Origin: an uncultured Alphaproteobacteria bacterium
Lineage (GTDB): Bacteria > Pseudomonadota > Alphaproteobacteria > UBA6615
DNA: 64,000 nt
Direction of reading: 5' to 3'
Assembly: GCA_943787445.1 (NCBI GenBank)
Contig: CALSML010000002.1
Location: forward strand, 1-64,000
The position numbers and the translations under genes were made by a program. Of the stretch, positions 46,621-55,862 are shown piece by piece (the stretch's first letter is position 1; each line of letters opens with the position of its first letter). The notes beneath the pieces were generated by a model, which worked only from the letters and a program-made list of their open reading frames with translations, was not told the origin of the DNA and searched no databases.

Positions 46621-47422
46621 TCAGGACCGGGGGAAAGTGCGTTCCCGGACTTCGGCCGCGTAGCGTGCGGCGACATCCCCGAGCTGTTCTCCGAGTTCCG
46701 CATAGCGTTTGGCGAATTTCGGTGTGAAGGTGCCGAACATGCCAACCATGTCTTCGGTGACCCAGAACCTGACCGTCGCAGGCCGGTGAAGCACCGATCC
46801 CGATGGTGGGAATGGTGGTTTCTTCGGTGATGGTTCGCGCCAGGGGTTCGGGCACACCTTCGATGACAATGCCGAATGCGCCGGCCTGTTCGACGGCCTG
46901 TGCATCGGCGCGAATGGCAGCGGCATGGGCATCACCGCGACCCTGGACCCGGAAGCCGCCGAATGCATTCACCGATTGCGGGGTCAGGCCGATATGGGCC
47001 AGTACGGGAATGCCGCGTGCGGTCAGAAAGGCGATGGTTTCGGCCATGGAGACGCCCGCCTTCGAGTTTGACGGCGGCACAAACCGGTCTCCGTAAGAAC
47101 CCGGGCTGCTGCGTGATAGGCCTGCTCGGGTGAGGCTTCGTAGCTGCCGAAAGGCATATCAACCACAATGCAGGCGTGCGCGCTGCCGCGCACCACGGCA
47201 GCGCCATGGGCAATCATCATGTCCAAGTTGACCGGAAGGGTGGATTCAAAGCCGTAGGACGACCATCCCTAGGGAATCTCCGACCAGCAGGAAATCCACA
47301 TGCGGATCGAGCATGCGTGCCATCGGTGTGGTATAGGCGGTCAGGCTGACAATGGGTTCGGTGCCCTTGCGGGCACGGATCTCCGGAACTCCGATGCGCC
47401 GGGTTTGCGTTTGTGTGGTCAT
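46621..47422 (-). CDS. panB: 3-methyl-2-oxobutanoate hydroxymethyltransferase, with four frameshifts
   Basis: PanB makes ketopantoate from 2-oxoisovalerate. Start ATG 47422 ([15 protein letters not shown]) has GGGGGA upstream. The family text [27 protein letters not shown] breaks at 47257-47258, resumes [21 protein letters not shown], breaks at 47081-47083, gives CAAVKLEGG, breaks at 47055-47057, continues [25 protein letters not shown], breaks at 46761-46763 and ends [10 protein letters not shown] to ERTFPRS. All four breaks are cured by removing one base from a short homopolymer, giving 265 residues. So many faults in one conserved gene points to sequence error. Confidence 0.9.
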
Positions 47423-47467
47423 CCTAATGTTCCCCCGGCTGACTTGATGTCGGCTCTCGGGCGAACG

Positions 47468-48775
47468 CTAATTGTGCAGCGCACAATTTGCAAGTCTCTG
47501 GCCCCCCCGCCGGGGGGGGGCGAACATCGTTTTCCAGGTGCGCCCGAGAATGGTCACGCAAGCCACAGCCTCTTCGATTCCGTGAAAACCACCACCGTTT
47601 TCGGCTATGGCGTATCGGGCATCCGCGACCTGGCGATCACCAGCTTCCCCGCGCAGCTGGGTGGTCAGTTCGAAAATCTGTGCCAAGCCGGTGGCACCCA
47701 CCGGGTGGCCCTTGGATTCCAGACCCCCGGACGGATTGACCGGAATGTCGCCCCCCAAGGACGTTGCCCCGGATTCCGTGAAGGCCCCGCCGGCGCCGAA
47801 TTCGCAGAAGCCGAGATTCTCGATCTGCTGGATTTCAGCAAAGGCGGTGGCGTCGTGAACCTCTGCAACATCCATATCGGCAGGAGTGAGTCCGGCTTGC
47901 GCATAGGCATCATTGGCAGCCAGATGCGTGATGTGCCTGTTGAACTCTTCGGCCTTGCGGTCCGACCCCGTACGCAGCGCGGTCGCTTCGATTTTTACCG
48001 CGCGGCTACGGTCGAACCGATGCAGCTCCTCTTCGCGACACAGGATCGCAGCGGCGGCGCCGTCGGAAATCGGCGAGCACATGGGCAGAGTCAGGGGCCA
48101 GCTGACCTTGCGGGCGGCCATCACATCCTCGACGGTCATGGGCGCTTGGTACTGGGACAAAGGATTGTACTGGGAATGGACATGGTTCTTGGCTGCCACG
48201 GCCGCAAGCTGTCGCTGGGTGGTGCCGAACGCCTTCATATGGAATTTGGCGAGCGCGCCGTAGATGTCCATGAATACACTGCGGGCGCCCGTGTCTCCCT
48301 CCCCATCCGGGTCTGCCATGCCCTCACCCAGGGAGAGCAGGCGTGCGGTTGCGGTTTCGGCCTGATGTACATCCCAGCCGCCATCGAAGACCGAAAACAT
48401 CTTCGCCTTGTCCGTGTGGAACATTTTTTCCGCACCAATGGCCAGCGCCACGCCGCCGCGTCCGGCCTGCAGCCAGGTCGTCGCCATGTCCAGTGCGGTG
48501 GAGGCACTGGCGCAGGCATTCTCCACATTGAAGACCGGGATTTCCTGAATGCCCATCTCGCGCAGCGCGATTTCCCCGGGAATCGAACCCTGACCCTCAA
48601 GGATCGACTGGGCCGCATTGGCAAACCACGCGCCCTCAATGTCGGAAATCTCCGCTCCGGCATCGGACAATGCACCGTTGACGGCCTCGGCGGTCATGGA
48701 CTTGATGGAGCGGCCGAGAAACTTTCCGAATGGCGTCATCCCGACACCAACAATATAGATATCGTTGCGGCTCAT
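47468..48775 (-). CDS. Thiolase family protein (acetyl-CoA acetyltransferase, SCP-x type)
   Basis: A 435-residue thiolase-like protein. IYIVGVGMTPFGKFLGRS opens the N-terminal domain; the acyl-carrying cysteine is Cys88 in FNVENACASASTAL. The C-terminal domain has VNPSGGLESKGHPVGATGLAQIFELT with the catalytic histidine. The C-terminus after TILGR is unusual, with a Pro/Arg/Gly-rich tail across a C-run and a nine-G run (47502-47520), so the real end may differ. The SCP-x/nonspecific lipid transfer type lacks the usual third cysteine of biosynthetic thiolases. It is divergent from the ThDP enzyme gene. Confidence 0.85.
   Translation of the reverse strand: MSRNDIYIVGVGMTPFGKFLGRSIKSMTAEAVNGALSDAGAEISDIEGAWFANAAQSILEGQGSIPGEIALREMGIQEIPVFNVENACASASTALDMATTWLQAGRGGVALAIGAEKMFHTDKAKMFSVFDGGWDVHQAETATARLLSLGEGMADPDGEGDTGARSVFMDIYGALAKFHMKAFGTTQRQLAAVAAKNHVHSQYNPLSQYQAPMTVEDVMAARKVSWPLTLPMCSPISDGAAAAILCREEELHRFDRSRAVKIEATALRTGSDRKAEEFNRHITHLAANDAYAQAGLTPADMDVAEVHDATAFAEIQQIENLGFCEFGAGGAFTESGATSLGGDIPVNPSGGLESKGHPVGATGLAQIFELTTQLRGEAGDRQVADARYAIAENGGGFHGIEEAVACVTILGRTWKTMFAPPRRGGQRLANCALHN
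47470..47488. promoter_or_regulatory. Perfect GCACAA palindrome upstream of panB
   Basis: AATTGTGC and GCACAATT form a perfect 8-bp inverted repeat around AGC, at 47470-47488. It overlaps the predicted last codons of the thiolase gene and lies 48 bases upstream of the panB start, a fitting operator position for panB. The core matches the elements at 45621 and 45678. Confidence 0.6.
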
Positions 48776-48901
48776 GGTTTGGGTCTCCGGGCATCTGATG
48801 ACGTGCTTTACTCTATCGCGGCACCGGGAGCGTGCCTAGACAACCGGTGGGCATTCAGGTGCGGCTCAGGCATTCTGAATCGGAGATTCCGGGGGGAAAA
48901 C

Positions 48902-50656
48902 ATGAGCACGGACAAACTCGCATCCGAACGCATCATCGATTGTGTGGTCGAGGCCGGGGTCGATCACCTGTTCGGCCTGCCCGGCGGCGCAACCATGGAA
49001 ATCTTCAAGGCTCTGCATGGCCGCGAATCCGAAATTCGCACGATCGTGCCGCGGGACGAACAGACCGCCTCCTGCATGGCCGACATGTATGGAAAACTGA
49101 CGGGCAAACCCGGGGTTTTTGCCGCTCAGGGCGCTTTTGCGGGGTCAACCGGCATGTTCGGCGTGATCGAGGCGTTTCTGGCCTCTTCGCCCATGGTCGT
49201 TCTGACCGAAATGTCGGATGCCAATGGCTTCAATGTGCATGCACCGATTCAGTCGGGCAGCGGGCAATACGGATCCTTCGATCTTGGCGCCATGTATCGC
49301 AGCACCACGAAATACACCGCCACCCCGCATCAGTCCCGCGAGGCGGTGATCGCAACCCAGCTGGCGTTGAAACATGCGGTGACCGGCCGTCCGGGTCCGA
49401 CCGCCTGTGTGTTTCGTGCCAATGTCCTGTCCGAACCGGTGGGGGACAATGGCCTGCCAGAAATTCATGACACCAAACGGCTTCTGACGACCACCCGGAC
49501 ACTGCCGCCCGAGGGCGCTCTCGACGCGGTGGCCGAAGCTCTGCTTACGGCCGAACGGCCGGTCATTGTGGCGGGGAATGGCGTGCGGATCGCCGGCGGC
49601 TATGATGAGCTGAGAGCTCTGGCCGAGACCCTCGGCACACCTGTGGTGACCAGCTATCTTGGCAAGAGCGCGATGGCCGAGACCCATGATCTGGCGGCTG
49701 GCTGTATCGGCTATACCGGCACGCCGGTGGCCAATGACACGCTCGGTGCGGCGGATACGGTTCTGGTGATCGGGTGTCGCCTGAAGCCGCAGGAAACCTG
49801 TTACGAACATCCCCGGCTCTTCGACCCCAATCGTCAGCGAATCTTTCAGATCGACGTGGATCCGCGAAACGCGTCCTGGACAATCCCGGCCGAAATCGCG
49901 CTGACCGGAGATGCGACGCTGACGATGGCAGCTCTCAACACGCGTTTGGCCGACCGAGTCGACCCGGCGCAGGCCAGTGCACGGCGCGGTATCTTCGAGA
50001 CACGCAAGGCGCTCGGCGCCCTGTTCGATGATCCGGCGATGGCGTCGGATGCGATCCCGGTCATGCCCCAGCGTGTCGTGGCGGCGGTGGCGCGGGCGGC
50101 ACCGGAAGATGCCATTATCTGTTCGGATGCGGGCAGCAACCGTCACTGGATGAATCACTTTTTCCGCACCCAGCGGCCGGGCTGCTATTTCGGCTGCGGG
50201 GGCATTGGCGGGGTCAGCTGGTCCCTGCCCGCAGCGCTGACGGCTCAGCTCGTGCATCCCGAACGTCCGGCCATTGGTGTGTGCAGCGATGGCGGTTTTG
50301 CCATGCAGATGCACATGCTGCTCAGTGCCGTGCAGTACGGGGCGGCGCCGATCATCGTGGTGATGAACAACTCCCAGCTCGGGATGACAGCTGAAGGCAT
50401 GGGCAATCGCGCCATGGGGAGCGAGTTTCCCGATACCGACTATGCGGCGATCGCGCAGTCCATGGGGGTCCGGGCAGAACGGGTCTCGCGGCCGGGAGAT
50501 ATTGCCCCGGCCATCCGGGCGGCCGTGGACGAAATGCGGGGCGGCGGTCTGCCGACCGTGATCGATGTGGTGGTGGATGCCGGTGTCGGAATGCGCTCGG
50601 CGATTTATTCACCGCTGGCGGTGGAAGCCGCGCGGGGCATCAGACCGGACAGCTAA
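48902..50656 (+). CDS. Thiamine pyrophosphate-binding enzyme (acetolactate synthase-like)
   Basis: A 584-residue member of the ThDP enzyme group with the domain order PYR, middle, PP. The catalytic glutamate is Glu53 in VPRDEQTA. The ThDP and magnesium motif is GVCSDGGFAMQMHML followed by IIVVMNNSQLG. It resembles acetolactate synthase and the sulfoacetaldehyde acetyltransferase group but lacks a regulatory subunit gene next to it, so the acceptor and donor are unknown. The start ATG 48902 has GGGGGGA ahead of it. The frame is open back to 47300, but that is antisense to the thiolase. It is divergent from the thiolase by 126 bases. Confidence 0.87.
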   Translation: MSTDKLASERIIDCVVEAGVDHLFGLPGGATMEIFKALHGRESEIRTIVPRDEQTASCMADMYGKLTGKPGVFAAQGAFAGSTGMFGVIEAFLASSPMVVLTEMSDANGFNVHAPIQSGSGQYGSFDLGAMYRSTTKYTATPHQSREAVIATQLALKHAVTGRPGPTACVFRANVLSEPVGDNGLPEIHDTKRLLTTTRTLPPEGALDAVAEALLTAERPVIVAGNGVRIAGGYDELRALAETLGTPVVTSYLGKSAMAETHDLAAGCIGYTGTPVANDTLGAADTVLVIGCRLKPQETCYEHPRLFDPNRQRIFQIDVDPRNASWTIPAEIALTGDATLTMAALNTRLADRVDPAQASARRGIFETRKALGALFDDPAMASDAIPVMPQRVVAAVARAAPEDAIICSDAGSNRHWMNHFFRTQRPGCYFGCGGIGGVSWSLPAALTAQLVHPERPAIGVCSDGGFAMQMHMLLSAVQYGAAPIIVVMNNSQLGMTAEGMGNRAMGSEFPDTDYAAIAQSMGVRAERVSRPGDIAPAIRAAVDEMRGGGLPTVIDVVVDAGVGMRSAIYSPLAVEAARGIRPDS

Positions 50657-50942
50657 TTGCGTTCGGCGCAACAAAGGCGGGTGCCGTGCTTGCGGTGCTC
50701 CGTGCGGTTGGCGGTGCCGTTGGCTTGGCGCGTGGCGCGGCGCTTTCGGTTGGTGTGGTGGTGGATTTGGTGCCGTTGGCCAGGCCGGGATCGAAGGTGG
50801 CGGCCTGTTCGTCGCGGGACTCGGACTGGCGCATGGCATCGAACAGTTCAAGGCCCGAACAACCCGACAGGAGCACCATCACGGCTCCTATGGAGAGTGA
50901 GATCCGAAATCCATGACGTCTTGCTGATCTGGCCTGCGCCAA
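50640..50942 (-). CDS. Possible small lipoprotein of unknown family
   Basis: From TTG 50942 the 100-residue product has a hydrophobic stretch ISLSIGAVMVLLSGCSG, a lipobox LLSGC, then a low-complexity Thr/Pro/Ala tail (TESAAPRAKPTAPPTA). Its last residues overlap the end of the ThDP gene on the other strand by 17 bases. No family is known. The start is uncertain because no ATG is available. Confidence 0.5.
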   Translation of the reverse strand: MAQARSARRHGFRISLSIGAVMVLLSGCSGLELFDAMRQSESRDEQAATFDPGLANGTKSTTTPTESAAPRAKPTAPPTARSTASTAPAFVAPNAISCPV

Positions 50943-51296
50943 TATCCTGCTCCGGTGTTGCCCTGATGGCCTCTGTTTTCACCACATTGCCCGGGTAGAG
51001 TGGTAGCCATGATGGGCAAATGACACAATGATGTCACAACCTTGATACAACCCGCACAACCGACTCTCGCGTACAAAATCCATCAAATTGTTTGCAACCC
51101 GTAATCCGAGAGCAACCTGATGGAGTGTCGTCGCCGAGTGTCCCGTGTGGTGTCACACTTCGCCATTGCACCGGTGCGGATGTCCGCCTTCGCGGTGGCG
51201 TCGCCGGATTTCAGAGGTGACGCGCTTTGCGAAATTGGGCGGCGTGAACTCGGCAAGACCTGAGTGGTCAGGATATGGCCGCCTGAGGGCGCTGTG
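50943..51296. other. Gene-free region between lipoprotein and amidohydrolase
   Basis: I see no gene in these 354 bases. The stretch 51021-51036 has TGACA and TGTCA in inverted orientation around CAATGA. A probable promoter for the reverse-strand lipoprotein would lie here, but no motif is convincing. Confidence 0.4.
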
Positions 51297-52166
51297 TCAG
51301 ACCGCCGGAAAGCCGAACAGTTCGGCCGGATTGTCGGTGAAGATTTTCTTCCGCAGGGCTTCGTCGGGTGCCCAGGTGAGCATCAGATCAATCAGGTCGC
51401 CATCATTGGGCATGGCTTCGAAATGATCGGGATGGGGCCAGTCCGAACCCCAGAGCAGGCGGTCCGGGTTGCGTTCGATCAGGGTCTCGGCGAAGGGAAC
51501 CGTATCTGAATAGGGCAGGCCCGGTTCGGCGGAGAAACGGTTCGGACCCGAAAGTTTGACCCAGCACCGCCCGGTGTCGAGACACTCCAGCACGATTTTG
51601 AAGCCCGGCGAATCGATGCCCATCTCGGCGGGCTGCCAGCCCATGTGATCAATCACGAAATTGCCGGGTACCGACAGCATCTGGTCGCGCCATGCAGCGG
51701 CTTCATCGGGGCCGCGGAACCAGAATTGCGGGTGCCAGCCGAATTCATGGGTGCGATGGATGATGTCCATGTTGATGTCCGGGCTCGCGCGATAGGCAAA
51801 GCGTGCCCCCACGACACCGGCGGTGGTCAGGATTTCGAGTTCCTTGTCGGTGATATCGGGCGCGGGCAGGGCAATGCCACGCAGACGGTCGGGCTCGCGC
51901 GAGAGTGCGTGGAGCATGTATTCGTAGCAATGTCCCTGAACCACCGATTGCACGATTACGCCGCGCTCGATCCCCAGCGTGTTGTGCAAATGGAGCATGT
52001 CATCAAGGGTTGAATCCTCCACATCGAGAGGTGAGGCCGGATTGAACGGGAACCGTGCCTGGGGGCCGTAGATGTGAAAATGGGTGTCGGTCGCGCCGGC
52101 CGGGAGATCGATCCTGGGGGTCTTCGGGTTGCGGTCCGGCGGCGGTGATTTCAGTTTTTCGGCCAT
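51297..52166 (-). CDS. Amidohydrolase family protein (PDC-lactonase-like TIM barrel)
   Basis: A 289-residue metallo-hydrolase. ATDTHFHIYGP gives the HxH metal site, the middle has VIDHMGWQP and WVKLSGPNRFS, and the end holds LLWGSDWPHPDHFE with the last aspartate. This pattern fits the amidohydrolase-2 group that includes 2-pyrone-4,6-dicarboxylate lactonase. The substrate is unknown. ATG 52166 has GGGAGA upstream; the frame to 52193 lacks such a site. The nearest neighbour on the right is the divergent VOC gene. Confidence 0.85.
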   Translation of the reverse strand: MAEKLKSPPPDRNPKTPRIDLPAGATDTHFHIYGPQARFPFNPASPLDVEDSTLDDMLHLHNTLGIERGVIVQSVVQGHCYEYMLHALSREPDRLRGIALPAPDITDKELEILTTAGVVGARFAYRASPDINMDIIHRTHEFGWHPQFWFRGPDEAAAWRDQMLSVPGNFVIDHMGWQPAEMGIDSPGFKIVLECLDTGRCWVKLSGPNRFSAEPGLPYSDTVPFAETLIERNPDRLLWGSDWPHPDHFEAMPNDGDLIDLMLTWAPDEALRKKIFTDNPAELFGFPAV

Positions 52167-52287
52167 GATCGTCTCCCGTGATGCGCTGTTCACCTGTTGA
52201 GCAACACGATTGAATCTTTTGTCAGTTGGCGCAAGACTGCATTCAAAGTGTGTTTGCCGGGAATAATGACACCATGGGGAGAGACAA

Positions 52288-52893
52288 ATGAACGCCGTTG
52301 CAAAAATGCCGAAAACCGCCAGGGAGCGGGGAAAAATAGCGCCAGCAAAACTGGCTCATGTCGTCCTGCGTACGCAGGAGGGTCGCGTGGGAACAATTCT
52401 CGACTGGTACAAGAAGGTTCTCGAGGGCGAGGCCATGTACGAAAACCCCGCCATCGGGTTCGTAACCTATGACACGGAGCATCACCGGATCGCCGTACTG
52501 GCACTGCCGGGGGTTCAGGAGCATGTCGATATGACCTGTGGCATGCACCACATTGCCTTCACCTATGAAAACCTGAGTGATTTGCTGGCGACCTATAACC
52601 GGATCAAGGATGAGCACAACATCACGCCTGAGTTCTGCATCAATCACGGGCCGACCACGTCGATGTATTATTTCGATCCGGACAAAAATCAGATTGAACT
52701 GCAGGTCGACAATATTCCCGAAGAGAAATTCGGAGAGTATTTTGAGAGCGGTGAGTTCACGGATAACCCGATTGGCATCAAGTTCGATCCTGATGAGCTT
52801 TCGGCGCGCCTGGCAGCCGGGGAACCCGAAGAGGTTCTGCTCAAGCGTCCGGACGGCACCCCGCCGGATCTCAGTGAGTTTCCGGTCAATTAG
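52288..52893 (+). CDS. VOC family protein (extradiol-dioxygenase-like)
   Basis: A 201-residue vicinal oxygen chelate protein. The metal ligands appear to be His24 in KLAHVVLRT, His87 or His88 in GMHHIAFTY and Glu137 in NQIELQVDN, spaced as in single-domain extradiol dioxygenases. The 25-residue N-terminal extension is Lys/Ala-rich. A ring-cleaving role is possible but not shown; glyoxalases share the fold. Start ATG 52288 has GGGGAGA upstream. A strong terminator follows the stop. Confidence 0.83.
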   Translation: MNAVAKMPKTARERGKIAPAKLAHVVLRTQEGRVGTILDWYKKVLEGEAMYENPAIGFVTYDTEHHRIAVLALPGVQEHVDMTCGMHHIAFTYENLSDLLATYNRIKDEHNITPEFCINHGPTTSMYYFDPDKNQIELQVDNIPEEKFGEYFESGEFTDNPIGIKFDPDELSARLAAGEPEEVLLKRPDGTPPDLSEFPVN

Positions 52894-52900
52894 AGACGAT

Positions 52901-52930
52901 GAAGGGGCCCTCGGGCCCCTTCAGTTTTTC
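52901..52930 (+). terminator. Intrinsic terminator of the VOC gene
   Basis: GAAGGGGCCC (52901-52910) and GGGCCCCTTC (52913-52922) form a 10-bp stem with a 2-base loop, then AGTTTTTC. It ends transcription of the VOC gene just before the convergent gshB. Confidence 0.9.
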
Positions 52931-52936
52931 CCGGTA

Positions 52937-53890
52937 TCAGTCCGGGACATCCGCACGACGTTTTTCGATCGTATCCCAGATCAATCCGGAAAGGTTCACC
53001 CCGTCATAGCGGTCGATCTCCTGAATCCCCGTGGGTGATGTCACATTGATTTCGGTCATGTAATCGCCAATCACATCGATGCCGACAAAAATCAGGCCTT
53101 GCTCACGCAGGGCCGGGCCGATGGCGGCACAGATTTCCTGCTCGCGCGGGGTGAGGTCGCTGCGTTCGGCGCGCCCCCCCACATGCATGTTGGAGCGTGC
53201 TTCACCTTCGGCAGGCACCCGGTTGATAGCGCCGACGGGTTCCCCGTCGACCAGAATGATCCGCTTGTCGCCCTGACGTACTTCGGGAAGGTAGCGCTGG
53301 GCGATGACCGGCTCCCGGAACATTTCGGTGAACATTTCCAGAAGCGAATTCAGGTTTTCATCACCGGGCTGAATGTGGAACACGCCGGCACCGCCATTGC
53401 CGTAGAGCGGCTTGACGATGATGTCCTTGTATTTGTCCCGGAACGCGATGATCTCCTCGCGTGACGAGCTGATCAGGGTCGGCGGCATGACGCCTTCGAA
53501 ATGGGTGACGAAGAGTTTCTCAGGCGCGTTGCGCACGGAGACCGGGTCATTCACCACAAGCGTCTGCGGGTGTAAATGCTCAAGAATATGGGTTGCGGTG
53601 ATATAGGCCATGTCGAAGGGCGGATCCTGACGCATCAGCACCACATCGACACCGGTAAGATCGAGTGTCTCGGCCTCTCCCAGCGTGAAGTGATTTCCTT
53701 CTTCGCGCCGCACTTGCAGCGGGCGCGCTCTGGCGATCACCCGTCCTTCGCGGAGTGACAGGTCCTGGGGCAGATAGTGAAACAGTCCATGGCCGCGGGA
53801 CTGGGCTTCGAGGGCCAGCGCAAAGGTCGAATCCCCATTGATGTCGATCGCATCGATCGGGTCCATCTGGATAGCAACGGCAAGACTCAT
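52937..53890 (-). CDS. gshB: Glutathione synthase
   Basis: A 317-residue ATP-grasp enzyme that adds glycine to gamma-glutamylcysteine. The N-terminus [41 protein letters not shown] and [16 protein letters not shown] are typical, and the C-terminal [22 protein letters not shown] carries the magnesium-binding residues. It begins at ATG 53890, with a complete N-terminus. gshA is not in the window. Confidence 0.97.
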   Translation of the reverse strand: MSLAVAIQMDPIDAIDINGDSTFALALEAQSRGHGLFHYLPQDLSLREGRVIARARPLQVRREEGNHFTLGEAETLDLTGVDVVLMRQDPPFDMAYITATHILEHLHPQTLVVNDPVSVRNAPEKLFVTHFEGVMPPTLISSSREEIIAFRDKYKDIIVKPLYGNGGAGVFHIQPGDENLNSLLEMFTEMFREPVIAQRYLPEVRQGDKRIILVDGEPVGAINRVPAEGEARSNMHVGGRAERSDLTPREQEICAAIGPALREQGLIFVGIDVIGDYMTEINVTSPTGIQEIDRYDGVNLSGLIWDTIEKRRADVPD

Positions 53891-53979
53891 GACAGGCAGG
53901 CTCCGGCAGGGTGTTGACGGTCACGCAATCTAAGGGTTTTCCGCACTTTGGCAATTCTCCCCACTGCGAAAAGTGCCGG

Positions 53980-54810
53980 TCAGTTCAGCCGTGCGCGGAG
54001 TTTGGAAATCAGACCTGCGACCCGCGCCCGCTCGCCGGGATTGCTGGTGAGGTCACGGCAATGGTCAAAAGCGATGATGGCCGCACGGAAATTTTCGAGA
54101 TGGGCGTTCAAAACCCCGGCTTCGTGCCAGAGCGCTACTTCGCCGGGGGCGAAGAGCAACATGTCTTCGACCACCGTCAGTCCATCAGCGACCCGATTGG
54201 CTTTCAGTAGCCGGATTTTTCGATTGTTCTGAAGCCGGATCAGGATGTCCCGGTTGCTGACCATGGCGTAGTGATCGGGTGTCAATTCCGAGTCTGGACC
54301 CTGGGTGGCTTTCAGCAGCTCGCGCAACTCGGCCACTGAGCGTTCCGTGCCATTGTTGAACGGATCGAGGATGGTCCGCTTTGCCCCGTCGTCGAGACGG
54401 ATCAGAAAATGTCCGGGAAAATTCAGACCGCAAATGTCCCAGCCCAGTCTGCGCCCGCAATGGATGTGCAGGATGCCCAGTGCAATCGGCAGACCTTTAC
54501 GCCGGTCGATCACCTGCATCAGGTTGGCGTTCTGCAGATCATCATAGGATTGCTGATCGCCGCGATATCCGAAGTCGTCGTGAATGACGGTGGCCAGCGC
54601 ATCACGTTTCCGCGACGCGCCGTCGGGCAGGTCTTCGAAGGTGCGGGCGACGGCCGTGGTCAGTTCGTCGAGATGTTCGTAATAGGGAGTCTGAGAAATA
54701 TCCGGGCATTCGCGCGATGCTAATAGAAGAGCGGCGCCGGCAAGATCAATCTGTGCGTCATCATCACCGGCCATGCGGCGCAGTGCGATCTGCCCCTCGT
54801 AGTCAGACAC
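53980..54810 (-). CDS. SirB1-like transglutaminase-fold/TPR protein
   Basis: A 276-residue protein from GTG 54810. Family features are DDFGYRGDQQSYDDLQNANLMQVIDRRKGLPIALGILHIH, in parts, and HFLIRLDDGAKRTILDPFNNG, the core of the transglutaminase-like domain. The C-terminal 80 residues are helical and TPR-like, as in SirB1 proteins. The function is unknown. The start follows the BON gene stop by 7 bases, so the two are probably cotranscribed; the longer frame to 54870 overlaps that gene. Confidence 0.85.
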   Translation of the reverse strand: MSDYEGQIALRRMAGDDDAQIDLAGAALLLASRECPDISQTPYYEHLDELTTAVARTFEDLPDGASRKRDALATVIHDDFGYRGDQQSYDDLQNANLMQVIDRRKGLPIALGILHIHCGRRLGWDICGLNFPGHFLIRLDDGAKRTILDPFNNGTERSVAELRELLKATQGPDSELTPDHYAMVSNRDILIRLQNNRKIRLLKANRVADGLTVVEDMLLFAPGEVALWHEAGVLNAHLENFRAAIIAFDHCRDLTSNPGERARVAGLISKLRARLN

Positions 54811-54817
54811 GGGACGG

Positions 54818-55471
54818 TCAGCGCTGTGCGGCAGGCTTTTCGGCTGGCCGCGGCACCCGGCGCGGGTCATCCTTTATGATCACATGGCTGATCACCCGTT
54901 TCACATTCGGGATGTCCCGGGTGACCCGGAAGACACGATCGAGTTCATCGCGATCCTGTGCCACGCCCAGCAGATAGACCGTGCCGGCCACCGAACGTGT
55001 CGAATAGTTCACCGAGCTGATCCCGCTGTCGAATAGCAATTTCGAATCCAGACGCGCATTGATCAATGTGTCATTGCCGAAATCATCGAGGGCCCCGGCA
55101 TTTGAAATCACGATCTCGTTGATGACCTCGCGAACGCCGTCGGCCTGCCAGGCGAGCTGAACGGCCTTGTCTGCGCGCGCCTGATCCGGAACCCGTCCCG
55201 AAAGCAGCACCCGGCCTTCATAGATTTGCAGATTGAGCCGGTTGAAGGTGTCGAAGTCTTCCTTGAACCAGGCTTCGTTGATGGAGACGCGGATCAGGGC
55301 GTCGGATCCGGCGCCTTTCAACCCGCGTTCCTCGGAAGCGGCAACCCCGGCTGAGGCGCCGGCACCCACGGCAATTCCGGCAGGTGTGCAAGCGGCCAAT
55401 AGAAGTGCACCGGCAGCGAGGGCGGCGCTCAATCGAATGATCTGTTTCATGTTCTGCATTGTGTTGGCCAT
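54818..55471 (-). CDS. BON-domain lipoprotein (OsmY/DolP-like)
   Basis: A 217-residue lipoprotein: MANTMQNMKQIIRLSAA and lipobox LLLAAC. Two BON domains follow, INEAWFKEDFDTFNRLNLQIYEGRVLLSGRV and DSKLLFDSGISSVNYSTRSVAGTVYLLGVA in sense. E. coli DolP has this layout and supports outer-membrane integrity. It follows yraN by 28 bases, the order seen in E. coli (rsmI-yraN-diaA-dolP) without diaA. The longer frame to 55654 overlaps yraN and is discarded. Confidence 0.92.
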   Translation of the reverse strand: MANTMQNMKQIIRLSAALAAGALLLAACTPAGIAVGAGASAGVAASEERGLKGAGSDALIRVSINEAWFKEDFDTFNRLNLQIYEGRVLLSGRVPDQARADKAVQLAWQADGVREVINEIVISNAGALDDFGNDTLINARLDSKLLFDSGISSVNYSTRSVAGTVYLLGVAQDRDELDRVFRVTRDIPNVKRVISHVIIKDDPRRVPRPAEKPAAQR

Positions 55472-55499
55472 GTTGGTGTTCCCGAACGCGGGTTGGAGG

Positions 55500-55862
55500 T
55501 TAGGTGATTCGCCATGCATCCATGATATGCCGTGGCAGGCGTTTCGGAACATCGAGAATCGCATCGAAACGAATTTTGTGATCGGCATATCGCGGATTTG
55601 CGGCAAGAAAGTGTTCTGTGGCTCGCGCAATCCGTTTTTGTTGTTGGGCATCAATGGCGTATGCAGCTTCGGCGGCGCTTTTACGGGATTTGACTTCGAT
55701 CGCCAGCAACGTGTGCCCGCGTTTTGCGACCAGATCGATCTCGCCCACGGGCGTCCGATAGCGCTGTGCGAGAATGCGGTACCCCTTGATCCGGAGCATC
55801 AGGGCGGCCCGGGTCTCTGCGTGGCGTCCCCGTTGTTCGGCCTGGCGACGTTCCCGGCTCAC
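55500..55862 (-). CDS. yraN: YraN family (UPF0102) nuclease-like protein
   Basis: A 120-residue protein with the restriction-endonuclease-like pattern GRHAETRAALMLRIKGYRIL, then TPVGEIDLVAKRG and LLAIEVKSRKS, and FDAILDVPKRLPRHI. The conserved Glu, Asp and Lys residues suggest a metal-dependent nuclease, unproven. It overlaps rsmI by 4 bases. Confidence 0.93.
   Translation of the reverse strand: MSRERRQAEQRGRHAETRAALMLRIKGYRILAQRYRTPVGEIDLVAKRGHTLLAIEVKSRKSAAEAAYAIDAQQQKRIARATEHFLAANPRYADHKIRFDAILDVPKRLPRHIMDAWRIT

Noticed and set aside
47502-47520. C-run and nine-G run as a terminator
   Set aside because: The stem is GC-only with no T-run on either strand, and long homopolymers here are suspect for base-calling error.
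47300-50656. A single open frame of 1118 codons
   Set aside because: The first half runs antisense to the thiolase and shows no family; the ThDP enzyme starts at ATG 48902 with its own Shine-Dalgarno site.
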